From: Chloroflexota bacterium
GTDB taxonomy: Bacteria; Chloroflexota; Dormibacteria; Aeolococcales; Aeolococcaceae
NCBI GenBank assembly: GCA_005880985.1
Contig: VBIQ01000004.1
Location: 186,001-250,000 of the forward strand
Length of the DNA: 64,000 bases
Direction: 5' to 3'
Shown here: positions 28,354 to 37,609 of the stretch, one piece after another
How the letters are laid out: every line of letters starts with the position of its first letter
How positions within the stretch are numbered: the stretch's first letter is position 1
Made by a program: the position numbers and the translations under genes
Notes under the pieces: generated by a model
The model's input: the letters and a program-made list of their open reading frames with translations, nothing else
Databases searched by the model: none
What the model was told of the DNA's origin: nothing

Positions 28354-29790
28354 CTACGCGATCGGTGGCCGGCGGTCGGCCCAGGGGCGCGCCTCCTCCA
28401 GTTGCGCGCAGAGGCGGTAGAGGATGCTCTCGCCGGCAGGACGGCCGATTGCCTGCACTCCGATCGGCAGTCCGTCGTGCCAGCTGAGCGGCAACGACGC
28501 GGCCGGCTGACCGCTGACGTTGATCTGCGCGGTGAAGGGGGTGAACACCCCCGCCATCGTCATCGGCGCCATGGGGTCGGCCTCGGAACCCTGGAACATC
28601 CATCCCAGCGGCACCGGCGGCAGGGCAAGAGTCGGGGTGAGGATGACGTCGTAGGTCTCCCAGCTCGTCAGGATCTGCCGCACGAACAGCTGCAGCTTGG
28701 CGATGGCCAGCCCGAGGCTGGTGGCGGGGAGCGCCCTGCCCTGCTCCCACAGCGCCCGGTTGTGGGGCTCGGCCAGGGACGGGTCGCCACCCAGCGAGGC
28801 CCAGAACTCGACGTCGGTGCCGACCAGCGACGCCCACACCTGCATGAACAGCGGCAGCAGCTCGTCGTTGCGCCACGCCGGGGTGTGCTCCTCCACCTGG
28901 TGACCGAGCGACTCGCACAGCGCGGCCGCGTCGCGCACCGCCGCGCCGCAGGCGGGATCGATGGGGACGTCGATGGGAGCGACGTCCGTCCAGCCGATCC
29001 GCAGCCGTCCGGACGACGCGCCGACCTCATCGACGAAGGGACGCTGCGGTGGCGGCGCCCAGTAGGGGTCACCGAGGGCAGGGCCGGAGACGACGTCCAT
29101 GAGCAGCGCGTTGTCGCGCACCGTGCGGGTGAGGAAACCGTCGATGACGAAGCCCGCCGGGTCGTTGCCGGGCAGCGGGCCGCGGGAGACGCGTCCCCGC
29201 GACGGCTTGATCGAGAAGACGCCGCAGCAGGACGCCGGAATGCGCAGACTGCCGCCCCCGTCGTTGCCGTGCGCCGCCGGAGCCAGGCCCGCGGCCACCG
29301 CCGCCGCGGCGCCGCCACTCGAGCCCCCGGGCGTGCGTGAGAGGTCCCAGGGGTTGTGCGCGGCACCGAAGCGGTCGCCCTCGGTGCTGGGAATGGTGCC
29401 GAACTCGGGGAGGTTGGTCTTGCCGGTGAACACCGCCCCGGCGTTGCGCAGCCGGGCCACCAACTCGGTGTCCATCGGCGCCGGCATGTCGGGCGCCATC
29501 CGCGAGCCCTCGAACATCGGCACTCCCGCCAGCAGGACGTTGTCCTTGATGGGGATGGGCACGCCCTCGAGCGGGCGCGCCGCGCCGCGCTGGATCCGGC
29601 CCTCGCTCTCCCGCGCCTGGGCGCGCGCCTGCTCGGCGAGCACCGCCACGAAGGCATTGAGCTTGGGGTTGAGCTCCTCGGTCCGCTCCAGGTAGTGGTC
29701 GACGACCTCGACCGGGGAGATCTCCTTCTCCCGAATTGCGGCGGCGAGGTCGGTCACCGAGATGGAGGTCAGGTCCTTGGTGATCTGCAC
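28354..29790 (-). CDS. Amidase (amidase signature family)
   Basis: GVPIPIKDN, TPGGSSGGAAAAVAAGLAPAAHGNDGGGSLRIPASCCGVFSIKPSRGRVS. Confidence 0.92.
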   Translation of the reverse strand: MQITKDLTSISVTDLAAAIREKEISPVEVVDHYLERTEELNPKLNAFVAVLAEQARAQARESEGRIQRGAARPLEGVPIPIKDNVLLAGVPMFEGSRMAPDMPAPMDTELVARLRNAGAVFTGKTNLPEFGTIPSTEGDRFGAAHNPWDLSRTPGGSSGGAAAAVAAGLAPAAHGNDGGGSLRIPASCCGVFSIKPSRGRVSRGPLPGNDPAGFVIDGFLTRTVRDNALLMDVVSGPALGDPYWAPPPQRPFVDEVGASSGRLRIGWTDVAPIDVPIDPACGAAVRDAAALCESLGHQVEEHTPAWRNDELLPLFMQVWASLVGTDVEFWASLGGDPSLAEPHNRALWEQGRALPATSLGLAIAKLQLFVRQILTSWETYDVILTPTLALPPVPLGWMFQGSEADPMAPMTMAGVFTPFTAQINVSGQPAASLPLSWHDGLPIGVQAIGRPAGESILYRLCAQLEEARPWADRRPPIA

Positions 29791-29908
29791 GGCGGTTCTC
29801 CGGGTGGGGGGAGGCGCGGATGGAGCGGCGCCCCCGTATGGTGAGCGGTTCGTGGTCCCTCGCGCTTCGGGCGAGCGGACGGGCGCCCGGCTCCGGCATG
29901 GTTGGGGA

Positions 29909-30325
29909 GTGGCCGCCCCGACCGTCGACGAGGTGCTCGGCTTCGCCCGCGAGCACAAGCTGGCCGTTCTCGCCACCCACCGCGGCGACGGCGGTGTCCA
30001 GATGTCCCCGGTGATGGTCGGCGTCGACGATGGCGCCCTGGTGATCAGCTCGCGCGAGACGGCCTACAAGACCCACAACCTGCGCCGCGACCCGAGGGGC
30101 TGGGTGTGCCTGATAACCCGGGGCTTCTTCGGGGAGTGGCACCAGGCCGAGGGGCGGGTCACCATCGAGTCGCTCCCTGAGGCGATGGACGCCCTGGTGC
30201 GGTACTACCGCGCCGTGTCCGGCGAGCACCCCGACTGGGAGGACTACCGCGCCGCCATGCTGCGCGAGCAGCGCGTGATCCTGCGGATGGCCATCGAGCG
30301 CGTCGGCCCCACCCGGCAGGGCTGA
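29909..30325 (+). CDS. PPOX-class FMN/F420-dependent oxidoreductase
   Basis: HKLAVLATHRGDGGVQMSPVMVGVDDGALVISSRETAYKTHNLRRDPRGWVCLI. Confidence 0.75.
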   Translation: MAAPTVDEVLGFAREHKLAVLATHRGDGGVQMSPVMVGVDDGALVISSRETAYKTHNLRRDPRGWVCLITRGFFGEWHQAEGRVTIESLPEAMDALVRYYRAVSGEHPDWEDYRAAMLREQRVILRMAIERVGPTRQG

Positions 30326-30329
30326 AGGA

Positions 30330-31571
30330 CTACGACCAGGACACGCCGCCGTCGTGGGTGAAGACGGCGCCCGTGGGAGTCGGTGGGGCGGGTCCACTCC
30401 CACTGCCGGCCCCCGGTCCAGCGAGTCCCGACACGCTCACGCAGTCGCTCGGCGTCCAGCACGACACGGCGTCGAGCTCGACCAGTGAACCCGGCACCGC
30501 GGCCTGCAACCAGGAGGCCCCGCCGTCCGCGCTGAACAGCGCCATCCCGACGCCGCTCGCGCTCCCGACGACCACGCAGCGGCTGGCCGAAGGACACGAC
30601 ACCGCGTCGAGTTGGGCGGCGAGACCGCTCGGCAACGTGGTCTCTCCCCACGATGCGCCACCATCGGTGCTGTACAGCAGCAGGGTCTTGGGCCGGCTCC
30701 CGAGACTCGACGAGCCGCCGGCGGCGACGCAGCGACTGGTCGTGGGGCAGGAGATGCTGCTGACGATGAGCTCATTTGGCCTGCTGCCGGGAAGGGCGCC
30801 GGTGGCCCATGAGTCATCGGAGTCGTTGTCGGGCTCCGCGTCGCCGGGGAGCGCCGTCGCCGACCAGGAGTGTCCACCGTCGGTGGTCAACAGGGTCTTC
30901 TGAGCTCGCAGTCCGAGATCGATGGCGATGGTCACGCAGCGGCTCGACGACGGGCACGACAGAGCGATCAGCTCGCCGCTCGTCGGCAGGCTGCCCCGGG
31001 ACCACGTTGATCCGCCGTCCTCGGTGAAGACCGCCGCTCCGATCGAGAATTGGGGGTGGAGGAAGAAACCGATGGCGACGCAGCTGGTCGGCGTCGCGCA
31101 CGTCACGTTGCCCAGACCGGTCACCCCCTCGGGCAAGGCGCCGCCGGACCAGGTGGAACCCCCGTCGTTGCTCACGATCGCTTCAGGGTGTTGGTTGCCT
31201 CCAGCCTGCCACGCGTAGCCGACCGCGACGCAATGACGAGCCGTGGGGCAGGACACGGCAGAGAGCGGAAGCAGGCCGGTCGGCAACGTGGCCGGGGACC
31301 ACCCCGTACCGCCATTCGTGGTCAGGAACGCAACCGCCGCACCAACGGCGCCACCGACGGCCACGCACTCGGTCGCGGTGGGACAGGACACGCCTTGGAT
31401 GGGGCCCAGCTCGCGTGACAGCAGACCGGGTGTCGGAGTGGGAGCGGGCGTCGGCGTCGGCACGACCGCAGTGCCAGTCGGTGTCGAGGCGACCTTCGGA
31501 GACGCGGTCCCACATGCGGTCACGCCTGCCGACAGGGTGATCGCCCCGGCAAGTAGCAGCAGTCTTCCCAT
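30330..31571 (-). CDS. Lipoprotein with seven BNR/sialidase-like Cys-pair repeats (predicted beta-propeller)
   Basis: Lipobox LSAGVTAC; seven units of [IV]SCP-x4-CVAVG ... TDGG-x-SWS. Confidence 0.75.
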   Translation of the reverse strand: MGRLLLLAGAITLSAGVTACGTASPKVASTPTGTAVVPTPTPAPTPTPGLLSRELGPIQGVSCPTATECVAVGGAVGAAVAFLTTNGGTGWSPATLPTGLLPLSAVSCPTARHCVAVGYAWQAGGNQHPEAIVSNDGGSTWSGGALPEGVTGLGNVTCATPTSCVAIGFFLHPQFSIGAAVFTEDGGSTWSRGSLPTSGELIALSCPSSSRCVTIAIDLGLRAQKTLLTTDGGHSWSATALPGDAEPDNDSDDSWATGALPGSRPNELIVSSISCPTTSRCVAAGGSSSLGSRPKTLLLYSTDGGASWGETTLPSGLAAQLDAVSCPSASRCVVVGSASGVGMALFSADGGASWLQAAVPGSLVELDAVSCWTPSDCVSVSGLAGPGAGSGSGPAPPTPTGAVFTHDGGVSWS

Positions 31572-31617
31572 CGTCCAGGTTCCCGAGATGCGCAGACCGC
31601 GCCGTCCTTCCTCGGTC

Positions 31618-32397
31618 CTAGTCGACGCCCGCGAACGCGGTCGGCAGCCAGGCGGGATGGGCGAGCACCAGCACCGCCCACGACAGCAGCACGACCCCGA
31701 CCACCGGCACGGCGCGGTCGCCGCTGTGGCCGGTCTTCTCGTACACCATCACCGCGGTGAGCGCCGCCATCCACCAGAGGTTGGCGACGCCGGCGGCGAA
31801 CATCACCAGCATCAGCGCCCAGCAGCAGCCGACGCAGAACAGGCCGTGTCCGCGCCCCAGGCGGAAGGCTCCCGCGACGCCGCTGCGGTAGTGGTGAGCC
31901 AGATAGAGGCCGGGGAGCCGGCATTTGCGCAGGCAGCGGTCCTTGAGATCGGAGAACTGGAAGGCGCCAGCCAGCGCCAGCACCCCGCCCGAGATCAGCC
32001 AGGGACGCGCGCTGAGCCAGGGCGTCCGGTCGACGGTGTGATGCAGGGCGTCGTCGCCGAGAAAACCGGCGACGCCGAAGATGGTCCAGATGAGCGCATA
32101 ACCGCCGAGGAACGCGGCGATGAGAGTGCGCTGCCTCGGCTGCGACACCGACACCACCAGGTAGTTCCGCAGCAAGGGGATGACGGTCGGCAGCATCATC
32201 GCCGCCACCATCGCCTGCCAGGCGACGATGAACAGGCCGAGGGCGACCCACAGCGGTGGGCCGCCCTCCAGCAGCGCGTCGTGATGCAGTGCCCGGCCGC
32301 GGCCGCTCGCCTGGGCCAGCACGGCCAGCAGCCAGGCGGCGGCGATCGCCGCCGGGATCACCGCGGGAATGCGGGCCCGGCGGACGGCGGTGGTCAC
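31618..32397 (-). CDS. DUF2182-like integral membrane protein with Cys/His clusters
   Basis: WQAMVAAMMLPTVIPLL, LKDRCLRKCRLP, GLFCVGCCWALMLVMFAAGVANLWWM; paired with a DUF1326 gene. Confidence 0.8.
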   Translation of the reverse strand: MTTAVRRARIPAVIPAAIAAAWLLAVLAQASGRGRALHHDALLEGGPPLWVALGLFIVAWQAMVAAMMLPTVIPLLRNYLVVSVSQPRQRTLIAAFLGGYALIWTIFGVAGFLGDDALHHTVDRTPWLSARPWLISGGVLALAGAFQFSDLKDRCLRKCRLPGLYLAHHYRSGVAGAFRLGRGHGLFCVGCCWALMLVMFAAGVANLWWMAALTAVMVYEKTGHSGDRAVPVVGVVLLSWAVLVLAHPAWLPTAFAGVD

Positions 32398-33041
32398 CCG
32401 GTGTGTTTCATGTCGTAGACGCCCTGGATGGCGTTGCGGCCGTCGAACGACCACTCGAAGCCGTACTTCGACAGCTTCACCGTGGTGTTGTCCGCTTTGG
32501 AGACCCACGCGGGCGAGCCGGGAATGGTCGAGAAGACAGAGTTGACCAGCAGCGTGGTGCTGCCGTCCGGGCCGCGGTAGGGCTCCATGGTCGAGCTGAT
32601 CAGGCCGTCGCCGACGCGCAGCGTCCCCTTACCCTCGTGGAGCTCGTGGACGATGGGCGCCCGCTCCACCGCCACCACCTCACCGATCAGCTTGGCCAGG
32701 TCCTCGAGCGGTCCGCCGAGCTTGCCGGTGTAGGCGTCGAGAAGGGCGTTCACCTGATCATCGGAGGCCTTCTCGTCGATGAACATGACCATGCGCCAGT
32801 TGCCGGCCAGAACGTTGCCGGGAATGAAGGCGGCGGCCGCCATGTCCACGCCGCTCACGTCGACGCCCCGGATCTCACCCTTGTCGAAGTGGTAGGCGAT
32901 CACCGCCGAGCAGGTGCCCAGGTCGGGATCCTCGCCGATCCAGCAGGGACAGAGGGTGCCGCACGAGCAGGCCTCCAGCAGGGTTCCCTGCAGGTGGTAG
33001 ACGACGTCCGCTTTTGCCGGTGTCTCTTGCGCCAATACCAT
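32394..33041 (-). CDS. DUF1326 domain-containing protein
   Basis: LQGTLLEACSCGTLCPCWIGEDPDLGTCSAVIAYHFDKGEIRGVDVSG. Confidence 0.85.
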   Translation of the reverse strand: MVLAQETPAKADVVYHLQGTLLEACSCGTLCPCWIGEDPDLGTCSAVIAYHFDKGEIRGVDVSGVDMAAAAFIPGNVLAGNWRMVMFIDEKASDDQVNALLDAYTGKLGGPLEDLAKLIGEVVAVERAPIVHELHEGKGTLRVGDGLISSTMEPYRGPDGSTTLLVNSVFSTIPGSPAWVSKADNTTVKLSKYGFEWSFDGRNAIQGVYDMKHTG

Positions 33042-33188
33042 CGCCAGTCCCCCAAGTCCGCCTCTCTGACGTGCTGCTGCGAGGGCGGACCGGCAGGCGG
33101 TCCCGGCAATCCCCCTCGTCGCTCAGGTGCGCTACCGCACCAGGCGGGATAAGGGTGCATCCGCCCGGCTGAGCGGGCTAGAGAGAGC

Positions 33189-33228
33189 AGTAACGTTGCC
33201 GTCACATAATGGTGACGGTTTAGTAACG
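33189..33228. promoter_or_regulatory. Palindrome flanked by direct repeats upstream of the DUF1326 gene
   Basis: AGTAACG (33189-33195), CCGTCAC-ATAATG-GTGACGG (33199-33218), AGTAACG (33222-33228). Confidence 0.45.
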
Positions 33229-33239
33229 AGAGAGGGTTC

Positions 33240-33977
33240 CTAGAACTCGCGGTGGACCAGCGTCGCCGAGGCCTGGTCACGGGGCCGGACCACGATCTCG
33301 TCGACGTTGACGTGCGGCGGCCGGGTGACCGCCCAGAGGATGCAGTCGGCGACGTCCGCCGCGGTCAGCGGGGTCATCCCGGCGTAGACCTGGGCGGCGC
33401 GGGTGGCGTCTCCCGCGAACCTCACCGTGCTGAACTCGGTCTCGACCAGGCCGGGGTTGACCTCGGTGACCCGCACCGGCCGTCCCAGCAGCTCGAGGCG
33501 GAGGGTCCTGGTCACCGCCCGGGCGGCGTGCTTGGCGGCGGTGTACCCGGCTCCGCTGGGATAGACCTCGAACCCGGCGATGGAGCCGACGTCGACGATG
33601 TGGCCCTTGCCTCCCCGTTCGAGCAGGGGCAGCACCGCGCGGGTCATCCGCATCAGGCCGAGCACATTGCTCTGGTACATCGAGAGCCACTGCTCATCAT
33701 CGGCGTCGCTCACCGGCTCGAAGCCCAGCGCACCACCGGCGTTGTTGACGATAATGGCACATTCATCGAGGCCGTGCACGAAGGCGCTGACGCTGCCCGG
33801 ATCGGTGACGTCGAGCCTCGCCCAGCTGGCGCCGACCGCCTCGCACACCTCGCGCAGCCGGTCCTCGCGACGCGCTCCGCCGATCACCCGGAAGCCGGCG
33901 CCGGCGAGGGCGCGGACGGTGGCGGCGCCGATGCCACTGCTGGCTCCGGTGACGACGGCGGCGCGATCCTCGCTCAT
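33240..33977 (-). CDS. Short-chain dehydrogenase/reductase
   Basis: VVTGASSGIGAATVRALAGAGFRV, NNAGG, YTAAKHA. Confidence 0.9.
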   Translation of the reverse strand: MSEDRAAVVTGASSGIGAATVRALAGAGFRVIGGARREDRLREVCEAVGASWARLDVTDPGSVSAFVHGLDECAIIVNNAGGALGFEPVSDADDEQWLSMYQSNVLGLMRMTRAVLPLLERGGKGHIVDVGSIAGFEVYPSGAGYTAAKHAARAVTRTLRLELLGRPVRVTEVNPGLVETEFSTVRFAGDATRAAQVYAGMTPLTAADVADCILWAVTRPPHVNVDEIVVRPRDQASATLVHREF

Positions 33978-33993
33978 GCGGCCAGTCCCTCGG

Positions 33994-35835
33994 TCAACCC
34001 GCCAGAGGTTCGGGTTCGTGAGTCGCGGGGGGATCGGTGCGGAACTGGCGCCGGTACAATGCCGAGTACAGTCCCCCCTGGGCGAGCAGCGACGGGTGGG
34101 TGCCTCGCTCGACGATCCGACCGGCATCGAGCACCAGGATCTCGTCGGCCCGCAGCACGGTCGACAGCCGGTGGGCGATCACCAGCGAGGTGCGACCACG
34201 CATCAGCGTCGCCAGCGCGTCCTGGACCAGCCGCTCCGACTCGCTGTCGAGCGAGGAGGTGGCCTCGTCGAGCACCAGGATGCGGGGATCCTTGAGGATC
34301 ACCCGGGCGATGGCGAGGCGCTGCTTCTCGCCTCCCGACAGACGGTAGCCGCGCTCGCCCACGATGCTGTCATAACCCTCGGGAAGCCGGACGATGACCT
34401 CGTGGATGTTGGCGGCGCGGCAGGCCTGCTCGAGCTGGAGATCGGTGGCGTCCTCCCGCGCGTAGCGGAGGTTGGCGGCGACGCTGGTGTGGAAGAGGAA
34501 GTTCTCCTGGGTGACCATGCCGATGTGCGCGCCCAGTACCTTGGGATCGAGGTCGCGCACGTCGACGCCGTCGATCAGGATGCGGCCCACCTGCGGGTCG
34601 TAGAGGCGTGGCAGCAGGTAGGTGATCGTCGTCTTGCCGGCACCGCTCGGTCCCACCAGCGCCATCAGACGGCCGGACTCGACCTCGAAGGAGATGTCGC
34701 GCAGCGCCCAGCGTGACGGCGCCGGCCGGGGAGAGCCGGGCGGATCGTAGCGGCCGGGGAGATAGGCGAAGGAGACGCCCTCGAAGGTCACTCTGCCGTC
34801 CAGCCGCGAGGTCGGCGCCGGCTCGGCGGGGGCGCTGATCTCCGGCTCGAGCTCGAGGTACTCGAAGAGCCGGGCGAAGAGCGCCAGCGAGCCCTGCACG
34901 GTGACGTGGGTGCTGGCGAGCTGAGTGACCGGCTGATAGAGCCGGGTCAGGTAGGTGGCGAAGGCGACGATGATGCCCAGCGACAGCTGGTGACGGATCA
35001 CCAGGGTGCCGCCGACGAAGTACAGCAGGGCCGGCCCAGCCCCGGTGACCAGGCCGACGAGCATGAAGAACCAGCGGCCGATCATCGCGCTGCGCACCTG
35101 CAGGTCCATCACCCGGCGGCTGCCCTCGGCGAAACGGCGGCCCTCGCGGTCCTCGGTCTGGAAGGTCTTCACCAGCAGCACGCCGCTGATCTGCAGCGTC
35201 TCCTGCATGTGCGCCGCCAGCGCGCCCATCTGCTCCTGCAGCCGCTGCCGCACCCGGTAGGTCGCGAGGCCGACCCGACGCGTCGGCAGGATGAAGAGCG
35301 GCACCAGCGCCACCGACAACGTCGCCAGCTGCCAGGAGAGCAGGTACATCACCACCAGCGTCAGCACCACCGTGATGAGGTTGCTCACCAGCGAGACGAA
35401 GGTGTCGGTGACCACCGCCTGGACGCCGCCGACATCGCTGGTCAGTCGCGACATCACCTCCCCGGTCTGGGTGCCGGTAAACCATCGCAGCGGCATCGAC
35501 AGCAGCCGTGCGTAGAGCCGTCTGCGCAGCTCGAACATGACCCGCTGCCCGACCAGGGTGGTGAGATAGGTCTGCAACACCGACACCAGGCCACTGGCGA
35601 CCAGGGCTCCCAGCATCCCCAGGACCAGCAGCTTGAGCAGACCGCTGTCACCGTGCGGCAGGGCCTGGTCGATCACCTCCTTGACCAGGAGCGGCGGCAC
35701 CAGGCCAAGGGCGCTGCCGACGCCGACGCAGAGCAGCGCCGCCGCGATCAGCCGGTGGTGCGGCCGGAAGAGCCGCGCCACCTTGCGCAGCGGCGCGCGC
35801 GGCGCCTCGGCCAGCGAATCGGGGTCGAACTGCAT
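33994..35835 (-). CDS. ABC transporter ATP-binding/permease protein (exporter half-transporter)
   Basis: N-terminal TM domain; ALVGPSGAGKTTITYLLPRLYDP, YRLSGGEKQRLAIARVILKDPRILVLDEATSSLDSESE. Confidence 0.93.
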   Translation of the reverse strand: MQFDPDSLAEAPRAPLRKVARLFRPHHRLIAAALLCVGVGSALGLVPPLLVKEVIDQALPHGDSGLLKLLVLGMLGALVASGLVSVLQTYLTTLVGQRVMFELRRRLYARLLSMPLRWFTGTQTGEVMSRLTSDVGGVQAVVTDTFVSLVSNLITVVLTLVVMYLLSWQLATLSVALVPLFILPTRRVGLATYRVRQRLQEQMGALAAHMQETLQISGVLLVKTFQTEDREGRRFAEGSRRVMDLQVRSAMIGRWFFMLVGLVTGAGPALLYFVGGTLVIRHQLSLGIIVAFATYLTRLYQPVTQLASTHVTVQGSLALFARLFEYLELEPEISAPAEPAPTSRLDGRVTFEGVSFAYLPGRYDPPGSPRPAPSRWALRDISFEVESGRLMALVGPSGAGKTTITYLLPRLYDPQVGRILIDGVDVRDLDPKVLGAHIGMVTQENFLFHTSVAANLRYAREDATDLQLEQACRAANIHEVIVRLPEGYDSIVGERGYRLSGGEKQRLAIARVILKDPRILVLDEATSSLDSESERLVQDALATLMRGRTSLVIAHRLSTVLRADEILVLDAGRIVERGTHPSLLAQGGLYSALYRRQFRTDPPATHEPEPLAG

Positions 35836-35866
35836 GAAGCGGTGAAGCACGGCCTTTGATGATAGA

Positions 35867-35998
35867 AGGGGGCACAACACGTGCCCCCTGATGAGGGGGG
35901 AGCTTCCCCCCTGCGCCACTCCGCTTCGCGCAGCAGCGCACCCCCCTTCCGGCGCGACTCCGCGCCGGGCGCCGCTTTGCGGCGCTAACGGCGCTAAC
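35867..35998. repeat. Array of five successive hairpins plus a 9-bp tandem duplication
   Basis: AGGGGGCAC/GTGCCCCCT (35867-35889); AGGGGGGA/TCCCCCCT (35894-35912); CTGCGC/GCGCAG (35911-35933); CCGGCGCG/CGCGCCGG (35949-35968); GCGCCGC/GCGGCGC (35969-35985); GGCGCTAAC x2 (35981-35998). Confidence 0.8.
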
Positions 35999-36003
35999 GA
36001 CCC

Positions 36004-37437
36004 TCAGCTGGGGAGGTGGGCGCGGGCTCGGCGCAGCCGTGGCAGCGTGGCCTCGGCGCCGAGAAACCGCATGGCGTCGAACACCGGCACCCCCGCCGGC
36101 GCGCCGAGCACCGCGACATAGAGCACCCGGAAGCCGTCGCGCGCCTTGAGGCCGCGTTGCTCCAGCATCGCGGTCAGCTGTTCGCGCAACGCGGTGATGT
36201 CCTCGAGGCCGCCGGCCTCGACCGCGGCGGCGCAGGCATCGAGCAGGTCGGCCGCGGTGGCGGCGTCGACCTTGCGAGGCGGGAACTCGACGGTCTCGTC
36301 CCACGCGACCTCGCCGAGAAGCGGCGCCGCCAGCGTGGTGGCATCGGAGAGCCGGGTGATTCGCTCCTGCAGCAGCGGCGCCAGGGAGAGTCGCTGCTCG
36401 TCGCTCGCCGCCGGCAACCACGGGGCGAGCAGCTCCGCCAGGCGCGTCAGCGGCAACATGCGGATGTGCAGCCCGTTCAGCTTGTCGAGACGCTGCTCAT
36501 CGAAGACCGCCGGCGACGGCTGCACCCGGTCGAGGCTGAACCGGGCCACGATCTGGTCCGGCGCGAGCACCTCCTCGCCGTCGGGTGACGACCATCCCAG
36601 CAGCGCCATCGCGTTGACCAGCGCCACGGGGAGGTAGCCGAGGTCGCGGTACTCGAGCACGGACCGGGCGCCGCGACGCTTGCTGAGCTTCTGGCGGTCC
36701 TCGGAGAGCACCACCGGCACATGGGCGAAGCGCGGCGGTGCCCATCCGAGGGCGGCGTAGAGAGCGAGGTGCTTGGGAGTCGATGGAATCCATTCGTCTG
36801 CCCGCACCACGTCGGTGATCTCCATCAGGTGGTCGTCGACGACGTTGGCGAGGTGATAGGTGGGGAAGCCGTCACTCTTGAGCAGCACCTGGTCGTCGAG
36901 CTCGGCGTTGTCGAAGGCCACGGGGCCGCGGATCGCGTCGACCCACTCCGTCCGCCCCTCGGGGATGCGCTGGCGCAGCACCGCCGGCGTGCCCCCGGCG
37001 CGCTCGCGGGCGACCTCCTCCGGCCGGCCCAGGCAGCGCCGGTCGTAGCGGCTGGGCTGGTGGGCCGCTCGCTGCGCCGCCCGCATCTGCGCCAGCCGCT
37101 CGGCGGTGCAGGTGCACCAGTAGGCGGCGCCGCTCGCGACCAGCTCCTCGGCGACGCCGCGATAGGTCTCGACCCGCAGCGACTGGACGTACGGCGCATG
37201 GGGACCCCCCACCTCCGGCCCCTCGTCCCATTCGAGCCCGAGCCATCGGAGCGACTCGAGGATCTGGACCTCGCTGCCCTCGACGTGGCGGCCCTGGTCG
37301 GTGTCCTCGATTCGCAGGATGAAGGCGCCGGCGCCGGAGCGGGCCAGTAGCCAGTTGAAGAGCGCTGTCCGGATGGAGCCGACGTGAAGCGCCCCGGTCG
37401 GGGAGGGGGCGAACCGAACCCGGGGCGGCGCCCTCAC
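36004..37437 (-). CDS. gltX: Glutamate--tRNA ligase
   Basis: VRFAPSPTGALHVGSIRTALFNWLLAR, RIEDTDQGR, EDRQKLSKRRGARSV. Start inferred as GTG at 37437. Confidence 0.93.
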   Translation of the reverse strand: MRAPPRVRFAPSPTGALHVGSIRTALFNWLLARSGAGAFILRIEDTDQGRHVEGSEVQILESLRWLGLEWDEGPEVGGPHAPYVQSLRVETYRGVAEELVASGAAYWCTCTAERLAQMRAAQRAAHQPSRYDRRCLGRPEEVARERAGGTPAVLRQRIPEGRTEWVDAIRGPVAFDNAELDDQVLLKSDGFPTYHLANVVDDHLMEITDVVRADEWIPSTPKHLALYAALGWAPPRFAHVPVVLSEDRQKLSKRRGARSVLEYRDLGYLPVALVNAMALLGWSSPDGEEVLAPDQIVARFSLDRVQPSPAVFDEQRLDKLNGLHIRMLPLTRLAELLAPWLPAASDEQRLSLAPLLQERITRLSDATTLAAPLLGEVAWDETVEFPPRKVDAATAADLLDACAAAVEAGGLEDITALREQLTAMLEQRGLKARDGFRVLYVAVLGAPAGVPVFDAMRFLGAEATLPRLRRARAHLPS

Positions 37438-37609
37438 CGGCGGCTCAGACAAGCGGGCGGGGCGAACGTTGCAGGTCCGCGCAAGTTTCCAAGCAGGGCG
37501 AACGTTCCACAGCTGCAGCAGCCCACGGGGGCAAGAGTGTGCGTCACCGGCCCGGCACGACGCCCCCAGTTCGCGCCCGGGTTGGTGGCCTTTGGCGGGA
37601 GAGGAGCAC

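Noticed and set aside
37460-37506. LexA/SOS box from the GAACGTTC core
   Set aside because: Known boxes need a 4-nt spacer between GAAC and GTTC; here the halves abut.
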